The notes below the pieces were generated by a model. It ran no database searches and was not told where the DNA came from. It was given only the letters and a program-made list of their open reading frames with translations. Position numbers and translations under genes: made by a program. This document shows, piece after piece, positions 1 to 8,423 of a DNA stretch of 64,000 nt (its first letter is position 1; every line of letters starts with the position of its first letter). This stretch comes from JAKAGZ01 sp963748105 (GTDB lineage Bacteria > Bacteroidota > Ignavibacteria > Ignavibacteriales > Ignavibacteriaceae), in assembly GCA_963748105.1 (NCBI GenBank), contig CAVVHP010000016.1, forward strand, positions 142,522-206,521, in the 5' to 3' direction.

Positions 1-693
1 CAAAAATATATAATCAGCGTTATACACGAAATTAAATCTCCCTTGGCAGCTGTGCATTCTTATCTGGAAATTGTGCTCGATAAAGTCATTGGTCCGTTAA
101 ATGAAAAGGTTGAAGAGAAACTTAGACGGGCAAAATCAAGATCCATGGAAGCGTTTGGGCTAATCGATAATATTTTAAAAATATCAAAATTACGGTTGTT
201 GGATGATATCAAAAAGGAAAATATAAATATTAATGAAGTTATAGGTTCACTTATTGAAAAATTAAATGATTCTATAAAAAACAAAAATATAAATATTGAG
301 CTTTTTGATACGCGGGAAAACAAGAAGACATTGAAAGCCGACAAGTTTTTAATTGGGATGATATTTTCAAATATAGTAGGTAATGCAATTAAATATATAG
401 GGGATGAAGGAAAAATTGTAATAACATTGAAAGACGATAATAAAAATATTGAAATTACTGTAAAAGATAATGGGATAGGAATTCCGGATACAGAAAAAGA
501 AAAAATATTCAATGATTTTTATCGTGCTTCAAATATTAAATCGCTTGGGTATGAAGGTGCGGGACTTGGACTATCAGCGGTAAAACAAATTGTAAACAGG
601 CATAACGGTCAAATAACTGTTGAAAGCCCTTCCGATATTGGTACTAAAGAAAAGCCAGGTACTAGTTTTAAAATTATCCTTCCTTATGAATAA
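1..693 (+). CDS. Sensor histidine kinase, C-terminal part (5' truncated by window edge)
   Basis: The reading frame is open from base 1, so the sensor part lies outside the window. The visible part starts just before an H-box (HEIKSPL, phospho-acceptor His about residue 9), continues through a HisKA dimerisation helix pair, and ends in a HATPase_c domain. That domain shows an N-box (MIFSNIVGNAIKY), G1 box (KDNGIGIP), F box (FNDFYRAS) and G2 box (GAGLGLSAVKQIV). It would autophosphorylate at the inner membrane and pass phosphate to a response regulator. It ends 5 bp from the end of the convergent minus-strand kinase gene, so it is not part of that operon and its partner is unseen. Family assignment is firm; the signal is unknown. 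Confidence 0.93.
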   Translation, partial: QKYIISVIHEIKSPLAAVHSYLEIVLDKVIGPLNEKVEEKLRRAKSRSMEAFGLIDNILKISKLRLLDDIKKENININEVIGSLIEKLNDSIKNKNINIELFDTRENKKTLKADKFLIGMIFSNIVGNAIKYIGDEGKIVITLKDDNKNIEITVKDNGIGIPDTEKEKIFNDFYRASNIKSLGYEGAGLGLSAVKQIVNRHNGQITVESPSDIGTKEKPGTSFKIILPYE

Positions 694-698
694 ATAAT

Positions 699-2054
699 TT
701 AAAACCTTAACGTGAAAATAGTCTCTTTACCAAGGATCGAATTTACTCTGATATTTCCCCTGTGTGCTCTCATTATTTGTTGTGACAAACTCAATCCTAT
801 CCCTGAGCCACCTTTTCTGGTAGTGTAAAATGGAATAAATATTTTTTCAATAATTTCTTCCGGAATTCCCGGGCCGTTATCGATAACCTGGATTACCCCG
901 CGACTGCTTCTGTCTATAAAACCCCGCAGAATGATAGTTGAATTTTCTTTTCCTTCAAGAGCGTACATAGAATTCAGAATAAGGTTAATTAAAATTTGTT
1001 CAATCTGATCAGAATCCGCTGTAATCTCAAGATTTGGAGGCTCAACAGATATGTTAAATGATAAATTACGTTTAGAGATTTCATCAGCAAGTAGAGTTTT
1101 AATTCTGGTGAATAATTTATCGATATTTATAATTCCAAAATTAGGGATTGGTACTTTAGTTAGATTTCTGTATGCATCAACAAATTTAAGTAGTCCGCTG
1201 CTTCTTTTTTGAATAGTTGTAATTGCTCCACGCACATCTTCGAGATGTTCTCTGAGTCCTTCGTTAATTTCACTGGATTTAAGCTCAAACTCTTCTAATA
1301 TTCCGTCCGCGGTATTAGCTAATGAAGTAATTGGAGTAATGGAATTCATAATTTCATGAGTCAGAACTTTTATGAGCTTTTGCCAGGCTTCTATTTCAAC
1401 ATCTTCAAGTTCATTCTGAATATTCTGAAGTGAGATTAAAGTATACTTTTTACTCCGCATTCGGAATTCTGCAGCATAAATAGCTAATTGAACAAGCCCA
1501 TTATTTTCTACAATTTTTTGAAGAATACGATCACCTGCATTCAAATTAACCAGTGCATCGGGCAGCTTATTATCGATTGAGGAAAGCTCACTAATATTTT
1601 TAATTACATTGAAGCCAAGAAGTTTTTTTGCCGCACTATTTATGAGGTCTATTTCTCCATCTGGTGTAAAAGTCATTAAGCCAATACCTATATGCTGAAT
1701 AACCGTCTGAAGGTATCTGTAATTTTCTTCCTTTTCAGCCCTGGTATTCTGAAATTTCTGCATAACATCTGCAAACGAGTTGCTCAGATCTTCAAATGAT
1801 GCCCCTTTAACATTCGAAGAAAATGTTTGAGAAAAGTCAGAATATTTTATTGAATCAAAAAACCTTGTAATATCTTTATTCGTTTTACTTACAAAATTGA
1901 TGAGTAGATAAACCTGAAGTATCAGAAGTAAGAATAATATTACAGTAGTTGCATAGAGGTTTGAATTGAAAAGGAGATAAAAAAGCAGAAATATTGTTAC
2001 ACAGAGAACCAGAACTCTTAAAATTATATTCAGACTAAATTGTTTGTAGGCCAT
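699..2054 (-). CDS. NtrB/AtoS-like membrane sensor histidine kinase with PAS domain
   Basis: 451 residues. Two membrane helices (about 10-30 and 36-54) with almost no periplasmic loop suggest that a membrane or cytosolic state is sensed. A linker to about residue 110 is followed by a PAS domain (about 112-215), then HisKA with the phospho-acceptor at His233 (THEIMNSITPI) and HATPase_c with N-box (QILINLILNSMYAL), G1 (VIDNGPGIP) and G2 (GGSGIGLSLSQQI). The HEIxNxxxP H-box is typical of kinases paired with NtrC-family regulators. It lies 69 bp downstream of, and on the same strand as, such a regulator gene, so regulator and kinase very probably form one operon and a cognate pair. Confidence 0.93.
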   Translation of the reverse strand: MAYKQFSLNIILRVLVLCVTIFLLFYLLFNSNLYATTVILFLLLILQVYLLINFVSKTNKDITRFFDSIKYSDFSQTFSSNVKGASFEDLSNSFADVMQKFQNTRAEKEENYRYLQTVIQHIGIGLMTFTPDGEIDLINSAAKKLLGFNVIKNISELSSIDNKLPDALVNLNAGDRILQKIVENNGLVQLAIYAAEFRMRSKKYTLISLQNIQNELEDVEIEAWQKLIKVLTHEIMNSITPITSLANTADGILEEFELKSSEINEGLREHLEDVRGAITTIQKRSSGLLKFVDAYRNLTKVPIPNFGIINIDKLFTRIKTLLADEISKRNLSFNISVEPPNLEITADSDQIEQILINLILNSMYALEGKENSTIILRGFIDRSSRGVIQVIDNGPGIPEEIIEKIFIPFYTTRKGGSGIGLSLSQQIMRAHRGNIRVNSILGKETIFTLRF

Positions 2055-2123
2055 ATCTTTATTAAAATTAAAATTGATTTCAATATACCATAATTGAGCC
2101 CAATATTTTTAACCAGCGAAATA

Positions 2124-3503
2124 TTATAGCCCGTATTTTTCCAGTCTTCTGTAAAGTGAGGCTCTGGTAAGTCCAAGGTCCTTAGCGGCTTTAGTAATAT
2201 TACCTGCGTGTCTGCTAATAGCTTTTATTATAAGTAATTTTTCAGCCTCATTAATTTGATAACTTGGAAAGTTGATCCCTTCTTCCTTATTTCCTTCCAT
2301 TGATGACAGCAAAAAATCATTGGGTCCTAGAACAGAAGCTTCAGTCATGATAATAGCTCTTTCTATAGCATGTTGCAATTCCCGAACATTACCCGGCCAG
2401 GGAGATTCCATTAATTTATTTAATGCATTACCTGATATTTCCTTTGTCTCCTTGTTGTATTTACTTGAATAAATTTTTAAGAAATGCCGGCATAATAAAG
2501 GTATATCTTCTTTTCTTTCTTTTAATGCAGGAAGTTTAATCTCAACAGTATTTATTCTGTAAAGTAGATCCTGCCTGAATTGTTTTTGATGAGATAGTTC
2601 GTTAATTGAAGCATTAGTAGCACATATTAGTCTGAAATCTACCGGCTTTGCTATATTCGAACCAATTCTTGTAACCTGTCTGTTTTGCAAAACTGTTAAC
2701 AATTTTGATTGCAGGTTTGGCGAAATATTTGCGATTTCATCAAGGAATAATGTTCCGCCAGAAGCAACTTCGAATCTTCCTGCACGATCTTCTTTTGCAT
2801 CGGTAAATGCTCCTTTAACATAACCAAACAGTTCGCTTTCAAATAGTGATTCTGTTATGGCCCCCATATCTAAATTAAGAAACACATTTTTTGCACGGTT
2901 TGAATTTCTGTGAATTGCCCGGGCGACCAGTTCTTTCCCTGTTCCGTTTTCTCCCAGTATAAGAATATTTGCGTCAGTCTTTGAAACTTTTTGGATTATA
3001 TTGAAAATCTCTTTCATTGAAGGGGAGGTACCAATTATATCGTGAAAATTCTTATCAAGATCTTCGCTTAAGACTTCCTGCCTTGAGCGTAATTCATTTA
3101 TTTCTTTGTTAGATTTACTCAACTTCATTGCCGAAGAAACAGTAGCAAGCAATTTTTCGTTTTGCCAGGGTTTAATTACAAAATCGGTGGCTCCTTCCTT
3201 GATTGCTCTTATTGCCATTTCTATATTTCCATACGCAGTAATTAATATTACAATCATAGAAGGGTCTATTTTTAATATTTCATTAAGCCAGTGAAAACCC
3301 TGCCTTCCGCTGGTAGTATCACCGGAAAAATTCATATCAAGCAAAATGACATCGTATTTTAAATTAGAAAGTAGAGTTGGTAATAATTCAGGATTTTTTT
3401 CTATATGCACGATGGCATAATATTGTTTTAGCAATAATCTTGCTGAGTATAAAATGTCTTCATCGTCATCGATAATTAAAATATTTCCGCTTTTTTTATT
3501 CAT
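2124..3503 (-). CDS. NtrC-family sigma-54-dependent response regulator
   Basis: 459 residues in the classical three-domain order. The receiver domain (1-120) has phospho-acceptor Asp56 (LLDMNF), acidic pocket Asp12-14 and Lys111 (VIKPW). The AAA+ sigma-54 activator domain (about 155-390) has Walker A GENGTGKE at 184-191 and Walker B LFLDE at 252-256. A C-terminal Fis-type helix-turn-helix (about 425-459) reads NITKAAKDLGLTRASLYRRL. The sigma-54 contact loop reads GAFTDA (231-236) instead of GAFTGA. The gene is divergent from the adaptor/ATPase/permease genes, with a 337-bp gap that holds dyad sites and a sigma-54-like promoter, so the efflux genes are the obvious target. Function is firm; the target is inferred. 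Confidence 0.95.
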   Translation of the reverse strand: MNKKSGNILIIDDDEDILYSARLLLKQYYAIVHIEKNPELLPTLLSNLKYDVILLDMNFSGDTTSGRQGFHWLNEILKIDPSMIVILITAYGNIEMAIRAIKEGATDFVIKPWQNEKLLATVSSAMKLSKSNKEINELRSRQEVLSEDLDKNFHDIIGTSPSMKEIFNIIQKVSKTDANILILGENGTGKELVARAIHRNSNRAKNVFLNLDMGAITESLFESELFGYVKGAFTDAKEDRAGRFEVASGGTLFLDEIANISPNLQSKLLTVLQNRQVTRIGSNIAKPVDFRLICATNASINELSHQKQFRQDLLYRINTVEIKLPALKERKEDIPLLCRHFLKIYSSKYNKETKEISGNALNKLMESPWPGNVRELQHAIERAIIMTEASVLGPNDFLLSSMEGNKEEGINFPSYQINEAEKLLIIKAISRHAGNITKAAKDLGLTRASLYRRLEKYGL

Positions 3504-3570
3504 ATAATTTTTTTTATAAATAAAATGTCAATTTCTGTTCCGCTAATCTTTAAGATAATACTTAATAAAG

Positions 3571-3628
3571 TGTACGCTTTTGCCCGGATAACTGTACGCA
3601 AACGGACAATTATGTCCGTATACGAACA
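3571..3628. promoter_or_regulatory. Tandem dyad sites, candidate upstream activating sequences (UAS)
   Basis: Two near-palindromes fit TGTnCG-N4-CGnACA: TGTACGCAAACGGACA at 3593-3608 and TGTCCGTATACGAACA at 3613-3628, exactly 20 bp apart. A degenerate third copy, TGTACGCTTTTGCCCG, lies at 3571-3586, 22 bp before the first; only its left half matches. Two-helical-turn spacing puts all sites on one face of the DNA, as is usual for NtrC-type enhancers. The last full site ends about 140 bp upstream of the sigma-54-like element at 3767. The array is also close to the start of the divergent regulator gene, so autoregulation is possible. The sequence pattern is seen directly; binding by the neighbouring regulator is inference. 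Confidence 0.65.
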
Positions 3629-3766
3629 TAAATATTATCATATTCACTTAAAAGAAAATAATTATAAAATCTTTTAATCGATGATTTTTTGTGCATTTCC
3701 GTGATCAGCGGAATTATAAATATGTGAGCGGGTAACTCAATAAATTGAAATTATCTAGGATATTCC

Positions 3767-3782
3767 GGGCACAGGAGTTGTT
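3767..3782 (+). promoter_or_regulatory. Candidate sigma-54 (-24/-12) promoter of the adaptor-ATPase genes
   Basis: GGGCAC-N5-TTGTT compares with the sigma-54 consensus TGGCAC-N5-TTGC(A/T). The -24 GG and its CAC are intact, spacing is exact, and the -12 GC is GT. Transcription would start near 3793, about 48 bp before the adaptor start codon. It sits downstream of the dyad array and next to an NtrC-family gene, which raises its credibility above that of an isolated match. Confidence 0.55.
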
Positions 3783-3840
3783 ATATAAATAAGAGTACAA
3801 AACAAAATTTTTTACATCAATTAAAAATACAGGTAGAAAA

Positions 3841-5094
3841 TTGGACAGAAAAATAGAAAAAAAGCCTCTGTATAAAAGAAGAAACTTTCAACTGGGAGTT
3901 GGGGGAGGAATAATCTTTTTAATTCTGATTATCCTGATACTGAGCGATACAGGATCTAAATTAAATGTCGAGACCGACAAAGTAACTATTTCTGAAGTCA
4001 AGAAAGGAGATTTTCAGGAATTCATTCCTGTTACGGGAAATATTCTTCCAAAAACAACTGTATTTCTTGATGCTGTTCAGGGTGGAGCGGTTGAAAAAAA
4101 ATACATTGAAGAAGGTGCTATGGTTAAGAAAGGAGATAACATTTTAAAATTATCAAACACAAATGTACAATTGAATGCACTTCAACAAGAGACTTTTGCT
4201 TATCAGCAGATAAATGATGCGAGAAATAGTCGCCTGTCAATTGAACAAAATACTATAAATCTAAAAAGAAATATGCTCGATGTTCAGTTGAATTATGAAA
4301 CTGCAAAAAGAAATTATGAAAGAGAAAAGACAATGTGGGAGAAAAAACTCACATCGCAGGAAAATTATGACCTTGCCAGAGATAGTTATAATAATGCTGT
4401 TTCACAAAGAGAACTAGCAGAAGAAAATTTAAGAAAAGACTCTTTGAGAAGTGCTGCTCAACTTGAACAAATAGATGAATCTATACAACGTTTACAAGTT
4501 AACCTTGGTCTAATAAGAGAAAGTATTGATAACCTGACGATTAAAGCTCCAATTTCCGGTCAGTTAACTGCTTTGAACGCAGAAATTGGTCAATCCAAAT
4601 CAGTTGGTGAAAGACTTGGACAGATTGACGTTTTGAATGATTATAAAGTGCGTGCTGATATTGATGAATTTTATATCTCAAGAGTTAATACAGGGCAGGA
4701 AGGCTCTGTGGAAATAAATGGAAAGGAATACCAGCTGGTGGTCAAAAAAGTATTTCCTGAAGTAACGAACGGCAGGTTCCAGGTTGATATGGTTTTTAAA
4801 AACGATAAAGCTCCAAACAATCTTAGAAGAGGTCAGACTTTGCAAATCAGACTTGTACTGAGTGATTTGACTAAAGCATTATTACTGCCTCGCGGCGGAT
4901 TCTATCAGAAGACTGGCGGACAGTGGGTCTTTGTAGTAGATCCTTCCGGAAATTACGCAGAAAAAAGACAAATAAAACTTGGAAGGCAGAACCCGGATTA
5001 TTATGAAGTACTTGACGGCCTCAAACCGGGTGACGAGGTTGTTACTTCGTCGTATGATACTTACGGCGATATAGACAAACTGGTTTTGAAATAG
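3841..5094 (+). CDS. MacA/HlyD-family periplasmic adaptor (membrane fusion) protein
   Basis: 417 residues. An N-terminal membrane anchor (about 18-38) is followed by a biotinyl-lipoyl-like half (VTGNILPKTTVFLDAVQGG to KKGDNILKLSN), a long charged alpha-helical hairpin (about 100-220), the second lipoyl half (NLTIKAPISGQL) and beta-barrel/membrane-proximal domains. This is the usual order and length for adaptors of MacAB-type efflux pumps, which link an inner-membrane ABC transporter to an outer-membrane channel. I chose the TTG at 3841; no in-frame ATG lies upstream and CAGG sits about 8 bp before it. The ATPase gene follows after 38 bp. No outer-membrane TolC-like gene is in the window. It probably serves the permeases downstream. 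Confidence 0.92.
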   Translation: MDRKIEKKPLYKRRNFQLGVGGGIIFLILIILILSDTGSKLNVETDKVTISEVKKGDFQEFIPVTGNILPKTTVFLDAVQGGAVEKKYIEEGAMVKKGDNILKLSNTNVQLNALQQETFAYQQINDARNSRLSIEQNTINLKRNMLDVQLNYETAKRNYEREKTMWEKKLTSQENYDLARDSYNNAVSQRELAEENLRKDSLRSAAQLEQIDESIQRLQVNLGLIRESIDNLTIKAPISGQLTALNAEIGQSKSVGERLGQIDVLNDYKVRADIDEFYISRVNTGQEGSVEINGKEYQLVVKKVFPEVTNGRFQVDMVFKNDKAPNNLRRGQTLQIRLVLSDLTKALLLPRGGFYQKTGGQWVFVVDPSGNYAEKRQIKLGRQNPDYYEVLDGLKPGDEVVTSSYDTYGDIDKLVLK

Positions 5095-5132
5095 AAATAA
5101 ATATTAATAAAAAACTAACAAAGGGTGAACAC

Positions 5133-5834
5133 ATGGGAAACAACATGATTAAAACTGTCAATCTGAAAAAAATGTACACCACTGATGAAGTGGAAACCAC
5201 CGCATTGAATAATGCGAATATTGAAATCAGGGAAGGTGAATTTGTAGCGATAATGGGTCCGTCAGGATGCGGTAAATCTACATTGCTGAATATTCTCGGT
5301 CTGCTGGATAATCCTTCTGAGGGAGAATATCATTTCCTTGATCATGAAGTTTCTAAATATTCGGAAAGAGAGAGAGCAAACTTGCGAAAATCAAATATTG
5401 GTTTTGTTTTTCAGAGTTTTAACCTGATAGATGAACTGACAGTTTTTGAAAATGTTGAATTACCTCTGTTATATCTCGGGATATCAACCTCTGAAAGGGA
5501 AAAGATGGTAAACGAAGTTCTCGAAAAAATGCAGATCATGCACAGGAAGGATCATTTCCCGCAGCAACTATCCGGTGGTCAGCAGCAGAGGGTTGCTGTA
5601 TCAAGAGCAGTTGTAGCAAAGCCTAAGTTAATACTGGCGGATGAGCCTACAGGAAATCTTGATTCAAAGAATAGTGAAGAGGTTATGGATATTCTTACAA
5701 AGCTTAATGATTCAGGTACAACTATTGTGATGGTAACTCACTCTCCGCACGACGCGGAATACAGTCACCGTATAATTCATTTATTCGATGGACAGGTTGT
5801 TACTGAGAATATTAAAGAAGGTTATCACGTTTAG
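5133..5834 (+). CDS. MacB/LolD-type ABC transporter ATP-binding protein
   Basis: 233 residues, the usual length of a free-standing LolD/FtsE-like ATPase. Walker A is GPSGCGKST (about 43-51), the Q-loop lies in GFVFQSFNLI, the signature is LSGGQQQR, Walker B is LILADEPTGNLDS and the H-loop is VTHSPHDAEY. A good ribosome site (AAAGGGTG) precedes the ATG. It hydrolyses ATP as a homodimer on the cytoplasmic face of FtsX-type permeases. It follows the adaptor by 38 bp and precedes the first permease by 128 bp. It is the only ABC ATPase gene in 64 kb although seventeen permease genes surround it, so it is either shared or helped by ATPases encoded elsewhere. Confidence 0.96.
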   Translation: MGNNMIKTVNLKKMYTTDEVETTALNNANIEIREGEFVAIMGPSGCGKSTLLNILGLLDNPSEGEYHFLDHEVSKYSERERANLRKSNIGFVFQSFNLIDELTVFENVELPLLYLGISTSEREKMVNEVLEKMQIMHRKDHFPQQLSGGQQQRVAVSRAVVAKPKLILADEPTGNLDSKNSEEVMDILTKLNDSGTTIVMVTHSPHDAEYSHRIIHLFDGQVVTENIKEGYHV

Positions 5835-5962
5835 TAAATTATTCAGATAGTAATTGTTTATTCCAATTGTTTCCCGTTAGCCATGGCAGCTGAATTAAGA
5901 TTATAAAATAAAATTTATAGCTTATTCAGTTGCCGGGCTGACAAACATCTCAAAGAGTTATT

Positions 5963-8362
5963 ATGTTAAAAAATTATTTAAAAGTTGCAATAAGAAACAT
6001 TTATAAGAATAAAATCTATTCATTCATAAATGTAATTGGCCTGGCTGTTGGCCTGGCGGGTTTTATTCTTATAACAATTCTGATAAAAAATGAATTAAGC
6101 TACGATACATTTCATAAACAATCCGACAGAATATACCGTGTTGTTGAAATACAGAACCAGGATAATATCGGGAAAATTAAAGTAGCAGTAACAATGGGCC
6201 CGTTAGCAAAGGCTATGAAAGATTATTTCGCCGGTGTTGAAAACAGTGCCCGGATGGTTCCATCTCCCCCGATATTTTGCAAAATTGGCGTTAAAGGATT
6301 TTATGAAAAAGATGTCTCCTTTGCAGATCCTTCTGTATTCGATGTATTGACTATACCTTTTATTGAAGGTAATCAAAAAACTGCTCTTGTTTCACCATTC
6401 TCAATAGTTTTAACAAAAAGTGCAGCAAATAAATATTTTGGTAATGAAGACCCACTCGGGAAAACATTAACAATATCAGGTATTTTCGGAACAGAAGATT
6501 ACAATATTACCGGTGTTATAAAGGACTATCCCAAAAATTCGAATATGAGTTTTACAATGCTCGGATCTTACAGCACGATGGAGCATTATGTATCATGGAT
6601 AAAGCAATGGAATAACAATACACTCGCTACTTTTGTCTTGCTTAAACCGGGCGTTTCGCCCGAGCAAATAGACCGGCAGTTTAAAGCTTTCATAAAACAA
6701 TACATTCCACCTGACCCGCAGACTGGTAAACAATCCGACCTGCAGATGTATTTACAGCCGATTAAGGATTTACATCTTTATTCAAGCGATATAGTCTATC
6801 AGACTTACAGGAATAACCAGGGAAGTATTAGCACGGTTTATATTTTCTCCGCAATCGCGTTTTTTATTCTCTTAATTGCCTGTATCAACTTTATGAATCT
6901 TGCCACGGCAAGGTCGGCAAAAAGGATTAAAGAGATTGGCTTGCGAAAAGTAATGGGCTCTGACAGAAAGAGCCTGGTCTATCAGTTTATCGGGGAGGCG
7001 ATTTTAATTTCTTTTTTTGCATTGCTGATATCAATAATATTGGTTGAGGTGATGCTGCCGTATTTTAAAGATATTTTTGACGGCAGAATTATTATGTCAT
7101 TTCAGAATAATTCTATATTCCTGCTTGAATTAGTCGGAATCACATTATTCGTTGGTATTGTTTCAGGAATTTATCCCGCCTTATTTTTGTCAAGATTTCA
7201 GCCGGCAGAATCTCTTAAAGGGTCATTCTCAACTAAATTTAAAGGCGCTTATTTAAGAAAAGTGCTGGTTATTTCACAATTTGCTATAGCTATTATCCTG
7301 TTTATTTGTACGGGTATAGTGTCCAATCAAATGAGCTACATTAAAAATAAGGACCTCGGTTTTAATAAAGAGCATGTTTTGTATCTACCGATAAGAAGTA
7401 AAGACACAAGAGAGAAAATAAATCTTTTAAAAACTGAATTATCAAAGAATTCAGATATAGTTAATGTTGCAGCAACTTCAGGCCTTTTTGGAGCCAGTGG
7501 TTCTGAAGGAACAGAAACGGTTGCCGGGACAAACGGCCAGGTCCGGATGATGATGAGACGAAGCTTCGTTGATTACGATTACCTTAAAACTATGCAGATG
7601 GATATCGTAAAAGGGCGGAATTTTTCTTTGTCACACTCATCCGATTCAACCTCAGCCGTAATTATTAATGAAGCGGCCGCAAGGAAATTCGGCTGGGCAA
7701 ACCCTGTCGGGAAACAGTTTGAAGGTACTCCTAACAAAACCGTGATTGGTGTAGTTAAGGATTTTAACTTTTTCAGCCTGCATTCTAAGATCGGACCGCT
7801 GATAATGTCAATTAATCCCGATCAGTTTTATTATTTAATGATCAGGGTAAAGCCAGAGAATCTACCAGCAACAATAAGTTTTATTAATAAAACCTGGGCT
7901 GGCGTAGTTCCTGATAAACCGTTTGACTACTCATTCCTTGATCAGCATTTTAATGAAATTTATAAAAATGATGAAAGGACGGGGCAGATGTTCGGTTTCT
8001 TTTCAACACTGGCAATTTTAATAGCCTGCCTGGGATTATTTGGACTTGCAGCTTACACAGGCGAACAGAGAATTAAAGAAATTGGGGTTCGAAAAGTGCT
8101 TGGAGCATCTGTTACTAATATTGTTTTTCTTATTTCAAAGGATTTCATAAAGCTGGTTATAATATCAGGTATTATCGCGGTTCCAATATCATATTTTGCC
8201 ATGAATTCCTGGCTGCAGGATTTTGCATACAGGGTAAAGATTGGGCCGGTCATTTTTATCCTTGCCATATCACTGGCATTCTTAATAGCGTTCATTACTA
8301 TAAGTTCTCAGGCTCTTAAAGCTGCAACTTCAAATCCTGTTAAAGCAATAAAGTATGAATAA
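5963..8362 (+). CDS. Duplicated FtsX/MacB-type ABC permease 1
   Basis: 799 residues, intact. The layout, shared by the paralogues below, is TM1 (about 20-43), a periplasmic MacB_PCD-like domain (about 45-280), three helices of the first FtsX domain (about 288-420), TM5 (about 432-455), a second periplasmic domain (about 460-670) and the second FtsX domain (about 677-790). Both halves carry the cytoplasmic motif: KEIGLRKVMGS after the first FtsX helix and KEIGVRKVLGAS in the second. It ends NPVKAIKYE. As the permease closest to the adaptor and ATPase genes it is the likeliest default partner of that ATPase. The substrate is unknown; MacB relatives export peptides, lipoproteins or drugs, or sense envelope stress. 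Confidence 0.93.
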   Translation: MLKNYLKVAIRNIYKNKIYSFINVIGLAVGLAGFILITILIKNELSYDTFHKQSDRIYRVVEIQNQDNIGKIKVAVTMGPLAKAMKDYFAGVENSARMVPSPPIFCKIGVKGFYEKDVSFADPSVFDVLTIPFIEGNQKTALVSPFSIVLTKSAANKYFGNEDPLGKTLTISGIFGTEDYNITGVIKDYPKNSNMSFTMLGSYSTMEHYVSWIKQWNNNTLATFVLLKPGVSPEQIDRQFKAFIKQYIPPDPQTGKQSDLQMYLQPIKDLHLYSSDIVYQTYRNNQGSISTVYIFSAIAFFILLIACINFMNLATARSAKRIKEIGLRKVMGSDRKSLVYQFIGEAILISFFALLISIILVEVMLPYFKDIFDGRIIMSFQNNSIFLLELVGITLFVGIVSGIYPALFLSRFQPAESLKGSFSTKFKGAYLRKVLVISQFAIAIILFICTGIVSNQMSYIKNKDLGFNKEHVLYLPIRSKDTREKINLLKTELSKNSDIVNVAATSGLFGASGSEGTETVAGTNGQVRMMMRRSFVDYDYLKTMQMDIVKGRNFSLSHSSDSTSAVIINEAAARKFGWANPVGKQFEGTPNKTVIGVVKDFNFFSLHSKIGPLIMSINPDQFYYLMIRVKPENLPATISFINKTWAGVVPDKPFDYSFLDQHFNEIYKNDERTGQMFGFFSTLAILIACLGLFGLAAYTGEQRIKEIGVRKVLGASVTNIVFLISKDFIKLVIISGIIAVPISYFAMNSWLQDFAYRVKIGPVIFILAISLAFLIAFITISSQALKAATSNPVKAIKYE

Positions 8363-8423
8363 GAAGTAATATTAAAGAAGATTAAATAAAGAGTTAGCCC
8401 CGATTTATTAAGGAGGAGTCAGT

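Noticed and set aside
60..512. 150-codon minus-strand frame over the histidine kinase
   Set aside because: The plus strand has unmistakable kinase motifs in this stretch; the antisense frame has low complexity and no ribosome site that I can see.
5885..5905. Sigma-54 promoter at TGGCAGCTGAATTAAG between the ATPase and permease 1
   Set aside because: The -12 half lacks GC (TTAAG), no dyads lie upstream, and the genes are close enough to be cotranscribed.
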